NCBI RefSeq assembly: GCF_016918765.2
Contig: NZ_CP092104.1
Coordinates: 1,798,001-1,862,000 of the forward strand
Length of the DNA: 64,000 nucleotides
Direction of reading: 5' to 3'
Source of the DNA: Flagellatimonas centrodinii
Lineage (GTDB): Bacteria; Pseudomonadota; Gammaproteobacteria; Nevskiales; Nevskiaceae
Part shown: piece after piece, positions 1-8,746 of the stretch
Position numbering within the stretch: the stretch's first letter is position 1
Layout: each line of letters opens with the position of its first letter
Translations under genes and position numbers: made by a program
The notes under the pieces: generated by a model
Told to the model about the DNA's origin: nothing
Seen by the model: the letters and a program-made list of their open reading frames with translations, nothing else
Database searches by the model: none

Positions 1-27
1 TCGAGCGCAGTAGCTTCACGGTGGTTT

Positions 28-66
28 CAACAGAAAGCGCCCGGTGGTTGGGGACACCACCGGGCG
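28..66 (-). terminator. Hairpin with weak U-tract (candidate sRNA or polA terminator)
   Basis: Perfect 11-bp arms, 38-48 and 56-66, with a 7-nt loop. Read on the minus strand the stem is followed by CTTTCTGTTG, a broken U-tract. It could end the candidate sRNA, read-through from polA, or both. Confidence 0.5.
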
Positions 67-146
67 ACCAGCTCCGGCCATTGGGGGATGCCGGAATTCC
101 GCCCAGGGAGTGGAGGCGGGAGCAACGGAAGGGATGGCCGTTCCTC
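29..146 (-). ncRNA. Candidate small regulatory RNA beside polA (ErsA/Spot 42 position)
   Basis: On the minus strand a GGAACTT box (180-174) is followed after 16 nt by TCCAA (157-153), the layout of sigma-E/AlgU promoters. Transcription would start near 146 and run to the hairpin at 66-38, giving about 118 nt. The body between 137 and 106 is pyrimidine-rich, with several CUCC/UCCC runs that could pair with Shine-Dalgarno sequences. In Pseudomonas the AlgU-dependent sRNA ErsA, and in enterobacteria Spot 42, occupy this same location next to polA. Promoter, terminator and position are read from sequence and known synteny; that an RNA is made is inference. The U-tract is weak. Confidence 0.35.
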
Positions 147-152
147 GCAAAC

Positions 153-180
153 TTGGAACGTCGGCGGGTGCGGAAGTTCC
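153..180 (-). promoter_or_regulatory. Sigma-E/AlgU-type promoter candidate
   Basis: Minus strand GGAACTT at 180-174, a 16-nt spacer, then TCCAA at 157-153. This fits the known ECF sigma-E/AlgU consensus (GAACTT, 16-17 nt, TCnnA). It would drive the candidate sRNA ending at the hairpin near 38. No protein-coding gene lies downstream within the visible sequence. Confidence 0.4.
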
Positions 181-321
181 GGGGGGGTGCACGGACGCCA
201 ACGCGACACAACCCGTAAGCAAAATCTCACACTTGAAAATCAACCATTTAGCGAGGGGTGGGACGCATCCTGGCCGTGGATGATGTCAATAAAATATTTC
301 ACAAACAACACGTTGCGAGTT

Positions 322-3063
322 CTATCCGTGGGAAGCGTCCCAGTTGGCTCCGAGGCCCGGTTCGGCGACCAACGGTACCGTCAGCACGGATGAACGGCAC
401 ATGCGTGCCGACAGAACCGGCCCGAGCTCGCGGAGCATGGCCTCGGGGCCTTCGAACACCAGTTCGTCGTGTACCTGCATGATCATCCGCACCTCGGGCG
501 CTTCATCTTGCAGGAACCCATGGACGTCAAGCATGGCGGCCTTGATGAGATCGGCAGCCGTGCCCTGCAGCGGCGCGTTGATGGCGGTGCGCTCGGCATA
601 CTGACGCTGTGCCGCGTTGCGGGCGTTGATGTTGGGTAGGTACAACCGGCGACCGCGCAGGGTTTCGACAAAGCCTTGTTCGCGCGCCCGCTCACGGGTG
701 CCGTCCATGAAGGCCTTGACCCCCGGGTAGCGGGCAAAGAAACGTTCGATGATTTCGGCCGCCTCATTGCGGCCGACGCCGATGTTGCGAGCCAGGCCGA
801 AGGCGGAGATGCCGTAGATCAGCCCGAAGTTGATCGCCTTGGCGGCACGACGTTGTTCGCTGCTGACGGCATCGAGCGCCACCCCGAACACCTCGGCGGC
901 AGTGGCGCGGTGGATGTCCTGGCCATTGCGGAAAGCCCCCAGCAGTTTGTCGTCGCCGGAGAAGTGCGCCATCAGTCGCAGTTCGATCTGTGAATAGTCG
1001 ATTGACAGCAGACTGCAGCCCTCGGCGGGCACGAAGGCCTGGCGGATGCGCCGGCCCTCGGCAGTACGGATCGGGATGTTCTGCAGGTTGGGGTCGGACG
1101 AGGACAGCCGGCCGGTGGCCGCGACCGCCTGGTGATAGCTGGTATGGATGCGCCCGGTCTTCGGGTTCACCATCTGCGGCAGGGTCTCGGTATAGGTCGA
1201 CCGCAGCTTGGCGACGCTGCGCCAGTCGAGGATCAGCCGCGGCAGCGGGTGCTCGTCGGCCAGCACTTCCAGTACGTCCTCGGCGGTGGAGGGCTCACCC
1301 TTCGGGGTCTTGCTCACCACCCGCAGGCCGAGCTGGTCGAACAGGATGGCGCCGAGCTGTTTCGGCGAGCCGAGGTTGAAGGGTTGGCCGGCCGCTTCGA
1401 AGCAGTCCTTCTCCAGGGTTTCCATGCGCTGCGCCAGCTCGGTACTGATGCGCTTGAGCAAGGGCACGTCGACGCCCACACCGTGGTACTCCATGTCGGC
1501 CAGTACCGGCACCAGCGGCATTTCCAGCTCACGATAGACCGCCTCCAGCGTGGGCTCGGCCTGCAGCCGCGGGAACAGCGTCTGATGGAGCCGCAGGGTG
1601 ATGTCGGCGTCTTCGGCGGAGTAGGGTGCCGCCTGCTCCAGTGCCACCTGGTTGAAGCTCAACTGCGCCTTGCCCTTGCCCGCGATGTCGGCAAAGGTGG
1701 TGGTGGTGTGGTCGAGGTACTTGCGCGCCAGGGTATCCATGTCGTGCCGGTGCCCGGCGGCGTCGAGCACGTAGCTTTGCAGCATGGTGTCGTGCGCGAC
1801 CCCCTGCACCTCGATGCCATGCCGGCGCAGCACATTGAGGTCGTATTTGAGGTGCTGGCCGACCTTGGGCCGGTCCGGGCTCTCCAGCAGCGGTTTCACC
1901 CGCGCCAACACCTCGGCCATGGGGAGCTGTTGCGGTGCGCCCATGTAGTCGTGCGCCAGCGGCACGTACCAGCCTTCGCCCGCCTTCACCGCAAAGGCCA
2001 GCCCTACCAGCCCGGCCTGCTGAGCGTCGAGGGCATCGGTTTCGGTGTCGACACAGATCAGTTCGGCCTGTTCCAGTGCGGCGATCAGCTGGTCGAGCTG
2101 CTCCGCGGTGGTGACGCAGATGCTGCGGGTAGGTTCGGCGTTCTCCTTTGGCGGCGGCGCTTGGGCGGGTTCCGGCGGCGCCTCGGCCGTCCCATCCGGC
2201 ACCACCGGTTTGACCGCAGCGGCGGCACGTTCCGGCTTGAAGCCGAGGCGGTCGAACAGCGTGACCATGGCGGGCTCGTCACGTTCGCCGGGGCGCAGGC
2301 TGTCCAGGGTCACCGGCAGTTCCACATCGAGCACGATGGTGGTCAGCCGCTTCGACAGCGGCAGGTGGTCCAGCGCCGACCGCAGGTTTTCGCCGGCCTT
2401 GCCCTTGATGGCGTCGGCATCGGCGATCAGGGCATCCAGCGTGCCGTACTGGCCCAGCCATTTGGCGGCCGTCTTGGGGCCGACACCGTGCACGCCGGGA
2501 ATGTTGTCGCTGCTGTCGCCCATCAGGGCGAGGTAGTCGATGATCTGATCGGCACGCACACCGAACTTCTCGACCACGCCGTCCGGGTCCATGCGGCGGT
2601 TCTTCATGGTGTCGAGCAGATGCACGTGGTCGTCCACCAGCTGCGCCATGTCCTTGTCGGAGGTGACGATCAGCACGTCCAGATCGGCGCCGCGCGCCTG
2701 TCGCGCGAGGGTGCCGATGACATCATCGGCCTCGACACCGGGGACCGCGATCACCGGCAGGCCCATCGCCTTGAGCAGCTCGGTGATGCGCGGGAACTGC
2801 TGTTTGAGGTCGTCCGGGGTCTCGCCGCGGTTGGCCTTGTAGTCGGGGTACCAGTCCTCACGAAAGGTCTTGCCGGGCGGGTCGAATACCACGCAGAGGC
2901 GTTCCGGCTGATAGTCCTTCATCAGCCGCTTGAGCATGTTGTACATGCCGAACACGGCACCCGTGGCCTCGCCGTGGGCGTTGGTCAGCGGCGGCAGTGC
3001 ATGGTAGGCACGGAACAGCCAGGACGAGCCGTCGACCAGGATCAGCGGTGCCTGGGCGCTCAT
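322..3063 (-). CDS. polA: DNA polymerase I
   Basis: Polymerase of 913 residues for Okazaki-fragment processing and repair synthesis. The N-terminal 5'-3' exonuclease domain (about 1-290) is followed by a 3'-5' proofreading domain whose acidic exo I motif DTETD (about 338-342) and exo III motif (YSAEDAD) are intact. The C-terminal polymerase domain has motif A (DYSQIELR, about 688), motif B (RRAAKAINFG) and motif C (VHDEL, about 863). A longer open frame runs upstream, but the ATG at 3063 is chosen because it overlaps the lysA stop as ATGA and starts the conserved N-terminus MSAQAPLILVDGSS. It is the last gene of lptM-lysA-polA and is probably translationally coupled to lysA. Length is close to the 928 residues of the E. 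coli enzyme. Confidence 0.97.
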   Translation of the reverse strand: MSAQAPLILVDGSSWLFRAYHALPPLTNAHGEATGAVFGMYNMLKRLMKDYQPERLCVVFDPPGKTFREDWYPDYKANRGETPDDLKQQFPRITELLKAMGLPVIAVPGVEADDVIGTLARQARGADLDVLIVTSDKDMAQLVDDHVHLLDTMKNRRMDPDGVVEKFGVRADQIIDYLALMGDSSDNIPGVHGVGPKTAAKWLGQYGTLDALIADADAIKGKAGENLRSALDHLPLSKRLTTIVLDVELPVTLDSLRPGERDEPAMVTLFDRLGFKPERAAAAVKPVVPDGTAEAPPEPAQAPPPKENAEPTRSICVTTAEQLDQLIAALEQAELICVDTETDALDAQQAGLVGLAFAVKAGEGWYVPLAHDYMGAPQQLPMAEVLARVKPLLESPDRPKVGQHLKYDLNVLRRHGIEVQGVAHDTMLQSYVLDAAGHRHDMDTLARKYLDHTTTTFADIAGKGKAQLSFNQVALEQAAPYSAEDADITLRLHQTLFPRLQAEPTLEAVYRELEMPLVPVLADMEYHGVGVDVPLLKRISTELAQRMETLEKDCFEAAGQPFNLGSPKQLGAILFDQLGLRVVSKTPKGEPSTAEDVLEVLADEHPLPRLILDWRSVAKLRSTYTETLPQMVNPKTGRIHTSYHQAVAATGRLSSSDPNLQNIPIRTAEGRRIRQAFVPAEGCSLLSIDYSQIELRLMAHFSGDDKLLGAFRNGQDIHRATAAEVFGVALDAVSSEQRRAAKAINFGLIYGISAFGLARNIGVGRNEAAEIIERFFARYPGVKAFMDGTRERAREQGFVETLRGRRLYLPNINARNAAQRQYAERTAINAPLQGTAADLIKAAMLDVHGFLQDEAPEVRMIMQVHDELVFEGPEAMLRELGPVLSARMCRSSVLTVPLVAEPGLGANWDASHG

Positions 3064-4307
3064 GGCAGCAGGCGCTCGCCGCGCAGCAGGTCGTCGAGGC
3101 TTTCCCGCTCGCGAATGACGTAGACCTGATCGCCGTCGACCATCAGTTCCACCGGTCGCGGTCGGGTGTTGTAGTTGGACGCCATGACGAAGCCGTAGGC
3201 CCCGGCGGTGCGCACGGCCAGCAGGTCGCCCTCGCTCAGGCGCAGATGACGGGCCTTGCCCAGCCAGTCGCCGGTTTCGCAGATGGGGCCGACGATGTCG
3301 TAGTCGCGGCTGTCGGCATCGCTGTTGGCGGTGACTCGCAGGATGTCCATCCACGCTTGGTAGAGGGTGGGGCGCAGCAGGTCATTCATGGCCGCATCGA
3401 CCACCGCGAAGTGCTTGCCCTCACCTGCCTTGAGTGCTTCCACCCGCATCAGCAGCAGCCCGGCCTCGCCGACGATGGCGCGTCCGGGCTCGGTGCCGAT
3501 GACCAGGTCGCGGCCGCCCAGACGCTGTTTGACCGCGGCGGCCCACACCGCCGGGTCGGGCGCCACTTCATCGCGGTACTGCACGCCCAGGCCACCACCG
3601 ACATCGATGTGGCGCAGGGTGATGCCGTTGGCGGCCAGCCGGTCGATCATCGCCAGCACCCGGTCCAGCGCATCCAGCAGCGGTTGGATGTCCAGCAACT
3701 GCGAGCCGATGTGGCTGGCAATGCCGTGCAGGGTGATGCCGGGCAGCGTGGCGGCTTCGGCATACAGCGCTTCGGCGCGGGGAATGTCGATGCCGAACTT
3801 GTTGTCCTTCATCCCGGTCGAGATATACGGATGGGTCTTGGCATCCACGTCCGGGTTGACCCGAAGGGCCACCGGGGCACGCTGGCCGCGCCGTGTCGCC
3901 ACCGCATTGAGCCGGTGTAGTTCCGATGCCGATTCCACATTGAAGCAGCCGATACCGGCTTCCAGTGCCATGGTCATCTCGGCTTCGGTTTTGCCAACGC
4001 CGGAGAACACCACCTTGGCCGGATCGCCACCGGCCCGCAGCACCCGCATCAGCTCGCCACCGGAGACGATGTCGAAACCGCTGCCAAGGCGTGCCAGCAC
4101 ATTGAGCACGGCGATGTTGGAATTGGCCTTGACCGCGAAATGGATCTGGTGCGGATGCCCGCCCAGCGCCTCGCTGAAGGCGCGGTAGCGGCCCTCGATG
4201 GCGGCACGGGAATACAGGTAGGCCGGTGTGCCGAAGCGCGCGGCAATCGAGGTGACCGGCACCTGCTCGGCATGCAGCACACCGTCACGGTATTCGAAGG
4301 CGCTCAT
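3060..4307 (-). CDS. lysA: Diaminopimelate decarboxylase
   Basis: PLP enzyme of 415 residues converting meso-diaminopimelate to L-lysine, the last step of lysine synthesis. Family features seen are the PLP lysine in AVKANSN (about residue 57), the glycine-rich phosphate loop GGGLGVQY, the EPGRAIV block, and the ICETGD and GAYGFVMASNYN segments that form the second half of the active site at the dimer interface. The start overlaps the lptM stop and the stop overlaps the polA start, both as ATGA, so all three genes are likely one transcript. In many gammaproteobacteria dapF follows lysA; here polA follows, and dapF lies at 50.7 kb. Confidence 0.97.
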   Translation of the reverse strand: MSAFEYRDGVLHAEQVPVTSIAARFGTPAYLYSRAAIEGRYRAFSEALGGHPHQIHFAVKANSNIAVLNVLARLGSGFDIVSGGELMRVLRAGGDPAKVVFSGVGKTEAEMTMALEAGIGCFNVESASELHRLNAVATRRGQRAPVALRVNPDVDAKTHPYISTGMKDNKFGIDIPRAEALYAEAATLPGITLHGIASHIGSQLLDIQPLLDALDRVLAMIDRLAANGITLRHIDVGGGLGVQYRDEVAPDPAVWAAAVKQRLGGRDLVIGTEPGRAIVGEAGLLLMRVEALKAGEGKHFAVVDAAMNDLLRPTLYQAWMDILRVTANSDADSRDYDIVGPICETGDWLGKARHLRLSEGDLLAVRTAGAYGFVMASNYNTRPRPVELMVDGDQVYVIRERESLDDLLRGERLLP

Positions 4308-4483
4308 GGCGATGACCCTGCCGGCGTCCCGTCAGCGTCAGCGGACGGCGTCTCGGTTGGCGTGTTTTCGGTCTGCGGAGCGGCGGTCGGTGCCGCCTGC
4401 GGTGCCTCGGGCAGGTAGAGTGCGCCGGACTGGCCGCAGCCACCCAGCAGACAGATCAGGAAGGTGAGAACGAGCAGTCGCAT
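4304..4483 (-). CDS. lptM: LptM/YifL-type small lipoprotein
   Basis: Lipoprotein of 59 residues. It has a short hydrophobic signal peptide ending in the lipobox LLGGC, then the conserved GQSGALYLPE stretch typical of LptM (YifL), and then a low-complexity Ala/Pro/Thr/Glu tail. LptM assists assembly and disulfide maturation of the LptDE lipopolysaccharide translocon in the outer membrane. The family characteristically precedes lysA, as here. The ATG at 4483 is chosen over upstream starts because it begins the signal peptide and has GGAG 6 nt upstream. That GGAG lies in the arm of a 7-bp hairpin (4490-4506), which may limit translation. Confidence 0.88.
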   Translation of the reverse strand: MRLLVLTFLICLLGGCGQSGALYLPEAPQAAPTAAPQTENTPTETPSADADGTPAGSSP

Positions 4484-4489
4484 GGCGTG

Positions 4490-4506
4490 CTCCGGCAAGG
4501 CCGGAG
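4490..4506 (-). promoter_or_regulatory. Hairpin masking the lptM ribosome-binding site
   Basis: Minus-strand CTCCGGC and GCCGGAG (arms 4506-4500 and 4496-4490) pair perfectly with a 3-nt loop. The 3' arm contains the GGAG that lies 6 nt before the lptM ATG at 4483. The leader could therefore hold initiation of lptM, and through ATGA coupling of lysA and polA, in a closed state. Structure and spacing are read directly; a regulatory role is inferred. Confidence 0.5.
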
Positions 4507-4545
4507 TCTGGGAGAATAGGCCGTCCATTCTACTGCCAGACACCC

Positions 4546-5226
4546 ATGACCCTGCACGAGACCGAGACCGAGGTTGTCCTCGAACCCGCCGCACCCGCGA
4601 CTGCCGCTGTGGTCTGGCTGCACGGCCTGGGTGCCGATGGCCATGACTTCGTCCCCATCGTGCCGGAACTTCGGCTACCCGCCGATCACCGCATCCGCTT
4701 CATCTTCCCGCATGCACCGGTGCGGCGGGTGACGCTCAACGGCAACATGCCGATGCGCGCCTGGTTCGACATCTACGGCCTCGACCGCGACGGCCCGCAG
4801 GACAGCGAGGGGATCGAAGCGGCCCGGCAGCGGGTGCGCGGACGCATTGGTGATCTGGTGGACGACGGCATTCCGGCCGCCCGCATCGTGCTGGCCGGCT
4901 TCTCGCAAGGCGGCGCCGTGGCCATGCACACGGCCCTTCGGATGCCGGAGAGCCTCGGCGGGTTGCTGCCGCTGTCGACCTATCTGCCGCTGGCATCGAC
5001 CCTCACCGCCGCCACCGCGACCGCGCCGACAAGCCTGCCGATCCTGATGATGCACGGGCAGTTCGATCCGGTACTGCCGCTGACCCTGGGTCAGGCGGCG
5101 CGTGACCAGCTGAGCGGCCTGGGCTATTCGGTGGACTGGCGTGACTACCCGATGCAGCACCAGGTGTGCATGGAACAAATCACCGAGATCGGTCGTTGGA
5201 TCAAGACCCTGCTTGCCGCCACCTGA
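4546..5226 (+). CDS. Carboxylesterase / acyl-protein-thioesterase family hydrolase
   Basis: Alpha/beta hydrolase of 226 residues in the phospholipase/carboxylesterase (APT1-like) family, probably a cytoplasmic esterase on short or medium acyl esters. Visible features are the oxyanion segment WLHGLGADGHDF, the nucleophile elbow GFSQGG with Ser120, the Asp-bearing HGQFDPVLP segment, and a C-terminal His in QHQVC. Most relatives have SMGHEVC at that last place, so the position is slightly divergent but still has His. Start ATG 4546 has no clear Shine-Dalgarno. It is divergent from lptM across 62 bp and precedes the ABC pair by 12 bp, so it may be cotranscribed with it. The substrate cannot be told from sequence. 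Confidence 0.88.
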   Translation: MTLHETETEVVLEPAAPATAAVVWLHGLGADGHDFVPIVPELRLPADHRIRFIFPHAPVRRVTLNGNMPMRAWFDIYGLDRDGPQDSEGIEAARQRVRGRIGDLVDDGIPAARIVLAGFSQGGAVAMHTALRMPESLGGLLPLSTYLPLASTLTAATATAPTSLPILMMHGQFDPVLPLTLGQAARDQLSGLGYSVDWRDYPMQHQVCMEQITEIGRWIKTLLAAT

Positions 5227-5238
5227 GCTGCTTACCCC

Positions 5239-6161
<923 letters not shown>

Positions 6162-6165
<4 letters not shown>

Positions 6166-6923
6166 ACCGCTATGCCATCCAGGCCATCTACCGTTTCGAG
6201 ATGGCCCGCACCTTCCGAACCCTGGCGCAAAGCATCGCCGCACCGGTGATCTCCACCTCGCTCTACTTTGTGGTGTTCGGTGCCGCCATCGGTTCCCGCG
6301 TCGGCGAGATTGACGGCATTGCCTACGGCGCCTTCATCATCCCCGGGCTGATCATGCTGTCGCTGCTGTCCGAGAGCATCTCCAACGCCGCCTTCGGCAT
6401 CTACATGCCGCGCTGGTCCGGCACCATCTACGAAGTGCTGTCGGCCCCCGTCAGCTTCGTCGAGATCGTCATCGGCTACGTCGGCGCCGCCGCCACCAAG
6501 TCGGTGATGATCGGCACCATCATCCTGCTGACGGCGCGCGTGTTCATTCCCTACGAGATCGCCCACCCGCTGTGGATGCTCGGCTTTCTGCTGCTGACCG
6601 CCGTCACCTTCAGCCTGTTCGGCTTCATTCTCGGGGTGTGGGCCGACGGCTTCGAGAAGCTGCAGATCATCCCCCTGCTGGTGGTGACGCCGCTGACCTT
6701 CCTCGGCGGCGCCTTCTATTCCATCAACATGCTGCCCGAGCCCTGGCAGCAGCTCAGCCTGTTCAACCCGGTGGTGTACCTGGTGAGCGGCTTCCGCTGG
6801 GCCTTCTTCGGCAGCGCCGACGTCAGCATCGGCATCAGCCTCGGCATGACCCTCGGCTTCCTCGCCGTCTGCCTGGTGCTGGTGGCGTGGATATTCAAGA
6901 CCGGGTATCGGCTGAAGCAGTAG
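6162..6923 (+). CDS. ABC-2 type exporter, permease subunit
   Basis: Membrane protein of 253 residues with about six hydrophobic segments and the ABC-2 signature around [20 protein letters not shown] near the C-terminus, as in YadH. It forms the inner-membrane channel for the ATPase just upstream. The reading frame is open far upstream, but the ATG at 6162 is used because it overlaps the ATPase stop (ATGA) and begins the family N-terminus [13 protein letters not shown]. The gene ends at 6923, next to a tandem-repeat spacer and convergent with cysH. Confidence 0.92.
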
Positions 6924-6933
6924 TTTTTTGCGC

Positions 6934-7001
6934 GCTGAGTGCTGAGTGCTGAGAATACGCTCGACCGCTGCGGTTACTCGGCACTCACCACTCGTCACTC
7001 A
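6934..7001. repeat. Tandem GCTGAGT heptamers facing an imperfect inverted copy
   Basis: Between the convergent exporter and cysH genes, GCTGAGT occurs in tandem (6934-6940, 6941-6947, partial 6948-6953). A CACTCA/GTCACT-rich tract at 6975-7001 is roughly its reverse complement. The two sides can pair into a long imperfect hairpin that could stop transcription from both directions; a run of six T (6924-6929) precedes it. Confidence 0.55.
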
Positions 7002-7012
7002 CCACGCATGCC

Positions 7013-7738
7013 TCAAAGATGCAGCCCGCACTCCGTCTTCGGCTTGCCGGCCCAGCGGCCGCTGCGGCCTTCGCCTTTCACCGTGCAGTGGGTGCAGCCG
7101 ATGGAGTTGTAGCCCTCGGCCACCAGCGGGTGGAACGGCAGGTCGTGTTCACGGATGTAGGCGTCACGCTGTTCGCGGGTGACGTCGATCATCGGATTGA
7201 ACTTGAGAATGCCGCGCCGCACTTCGAAGATTTCCATGCCGGCGCGGTTGTCGGTCTGCCAACCCATCAGGCTGGACACCCACACGGCGTAGTTGGGCTT
7301 GATCGCTTCCAGCGGCTCGACCTTGTTGATGGAGCAGCAGAAGTCGGGGTTCTTGCTCCAGGTCTGGTCGTCCACCGTGAACTGGTGCTTCCAGTCCTCG
7401 GCCTTGATGTCGAACACTTCCAGTCCGTATTCCTTCGACAGCCGGTCCCGGTAGGTGATGGTCTCCAGGAAGTGGTAGCCGGTGTCGATGAACGCGATCT
7501 TCTGCCGCGGCTGAAAGCGGTGGATGATGTGCAGGAAGTACGCGGACGTGGCCGCGAACGAGGAGGTCACCAGCACCTTGTCGACATCGAAGTCGCGGTA
7601 GAACTGCTGGATGCGTTCCTCAAAGCCCATGGTCTTGTAGCGGGCGTTGAGGGTGGCGATCTCGGCCAGGCTCAGGCCGGAGGAATTGGGTTCCTCGGGC
7701 GTGACGGCGGGCGGCGGTGTGGCAAGTGCGGTATCCAT
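7013..7738 (-). CDS. cysH: Phosphoadenylyl/adenylyl-sulfate reductase, APS-type
   Basis: Reductase of 241 residues that reduces activated sulfate to sulfite with thioredoxin. It has the N-terminal nucleotide-binding fold, an FIDTGYHF block, and the catalytic Cys237 in the C-terminal ECGLH motif. Four extra cysteines, Cys134-Cys135 and Cys215-x-x-Cys218, form the pattern that binds a [4Fe-4S] cluster. In this family that pattern marks enzymes acting on adenylyl sulfate (APS) rather than PAPS. The usual CCxxRKxxPL motif reads CCSINKVEPL, with Asn in place of Arg. No other cys genes are adjacent. The upstream 93 bp are AT-rich and probably hold its promoter. Confidence 0.93.
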   Translation of the reverse strand: MDTALATPPPAVTPEEPNSSGLSLAEIATLNARYKTMGFEERIQQFYRDFDVDKVLVTSSFAATSAYFLHIIHRFQPRQKIAFIDTGYHFLETITYRDRLSKEYGLEVFDIKAEDWKHQFTVDDQTWSKNPDFCCSINKVEPLEAIKPNYAVWVSSLMGWQTDNRAGMEIFEVRRGILKFNPMIDVTREQRDAYIREHDLPFHPLVAEGYNSIGCTHCTVKGEGRSGRWAGKPKTECGLHL

Positions 7739-7831
7739 GGCGCATAGTCTAGTACGGAATATCGCCGCCGCTTCTCATAATGAATAAGCGTTATATGAAA
7801 AGAAGGGCGCCGCGCCGCGCAGGCGCTGGCC
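7739..7831 (-). promoter_or_regulatory. Probable cysH promoter region
   Basis: The 93 bp between the speE stop and the cysH start contain an AT-rich stretch (about 7775-7803) with the imperfect palindrome ATAA...TTAT, unlike the GC-rich surroundings. CysB-type activators bind AT-rich sites before cys genes, so this is a plausible control region. I cannot assign exact boxes. Confidence 0.3.
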
Positions 7832-8677
7832 TCAGCCCGCCAGCGCCTTCTTCACAAACGTGGGCAGGGCGAAGCAGGCCCTGTGGATCTCGCGGTTGTA
7901 GTACTGCGTGTCCAGGGCATCGGCGTTGTCCAGGCGTTCCACCAGGCTGCCCGCCCGCTTCAGCGCAATGGAGCCACTCCACCAGCCGCTGGGGTAGATC
8001 ATCTGCGGGAAGTGCAGCAGATGAGTCTCGACGAAGCCGGCCTCGCGCATGGCGGCGTGCATCTCCTGGATCAGTGCCAGGTGCAGCAGCGGCGATTCCG
8101 ACTGCTGCACCAGCATGCCGTCGGGCTTCAGGGCGCGGATGCAGTCGCGGTAGAACTTGAGGCCGAACAGGCCCTCGGCCGGACCCACCGGGTCGGTGGA
8201 GTCGATGATGATGACGTCGATGCTGCCCGGTGCGACATCCTTCATCCACTGGATGCCGTCACCGAAGAACAGGGTGGCGCGCGGATCGTTGTTGCGGTCG
8301 CACAGCTCGGGGAAGTACTGCTCCGACAGGCGGGTGACGCGTTCGTCGATTTCCACCTGGGTAGCGGCCTTCACCTCGGCGTGCTTCAGCACTTCGCGCA
8401 GGGTGCCGCAGTCACCACCGCCCACCACCACCACGGTTTCCGGGTTGGGGTGCGCGTTGAGCGCCGGGTGGCTCATCATCTCGTGATAGAGGAAGTTGTC
8501 GCGGGTGCTGACCATGGTGCAGCCATCGATGGTCATCAGGTAGCCGCAGCTGGCGGTCTCGAAGATCTCGATCTTCTGGTACGGCGTCTGTTCCTCGTGG
8601 ATCTTGCGGCCCTTGAGGGCGAAGGCGGTACCGGTGGCCTCGACCGCTTCCGAGATCCAGGACTGATCGAGTGACAT
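7832..8677 (-). CDS. speE: Spermidine synthase
   Basis: Aminopropyltransferase of 281 residues that makes spermidine from putrescine and decarboxylated S-adenosylmethionine. The nucleotide loop reads GGGDCGTLREVLKH, the acidic VEIDER block follows, and the catalytic region IIDSTDPVGPAEGLF carries the conserved aspartate. The GGGDCG variant replaces the more common GGGDGG. Two in-frame ATGs, 8689 and 8677, are possible; 8677 (MSLDQSWIS) is preferred from family N-termini, with weak GGA upstream. It is divergent from speA, the gene that starts the arginine route to putrescine, so the two steps share one intergenic control region. Confidence 0.95.
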   Translation of the reverse strand: MSLDQSWISEAVEATGTAFALKGRKIHEEQTPYQKIEIFETASCGYLMTIDGCTMVSTRDNFLYHEMMSHPALNAHPNPETVVVVGGGDCGTLREVLKHAEVKAATQVEIDERVTRLSEQYFPELCDRNNDPRATLFFGDGIQWMKDVAPGSIDVIIIDSTDPVGPAEGLFGLKFYRDCIRALKPDGMLVQQSESPLLHLALIQEMHAAMREAGFVETHLLHFPQMIYPSGWWSGSIALKRAGSLVERLDNADALDTQYYNREIHRACFALPTFVKKALAG

Positions 8678-8746
8678 CGCGAATCCCATATAAAATGTGT
8701 GCGGTCGATTATATCGGCTCTCCCCCCGCCGCCGAGTGACGCCTTC
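8678..8746. promoter_or_regulatory. Divergent speE/speA control region
   Basis: Only about 70 bp separate the two starts. A perfect TATAAT on the minus strand (8713-8708) is positioned as the -10 of speE; no good -35 is seen. The speA frame has a GTG at 8699 and another at 8747. If the earlier start is used, the speE -10 lies inside speA codons. Confidence 0.4.

Larger units (their letters stand above)
1..321. other. Non-coding region downstream of polA
   Basis: No convincing protein-coding frame is present; the short open frames lack family resemblance and ribosome sites. The stretch holds a strong hairpin (38-66) and, further in, a promoter-like pair of boxes on the minus strand (180-174 and 157-153), described separately as a candidate small RNA. 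The part nearest polA (about 200-321) is AT-richer and shows no feature I can name. In other gammaproteobacteria the space beside polA often carries a regulatory RNA and then engB, but the neighbour beyond position 1 cannot be seen. Confidence 0.7.

Noticed and set aside
1132-3123. Long open frame (663 codons) antisense to polA
   Set aside because: It mirrors polA codons in high-GC DNA, has no recognisable domain or ribosome site, and lies fully inside a certain gene.
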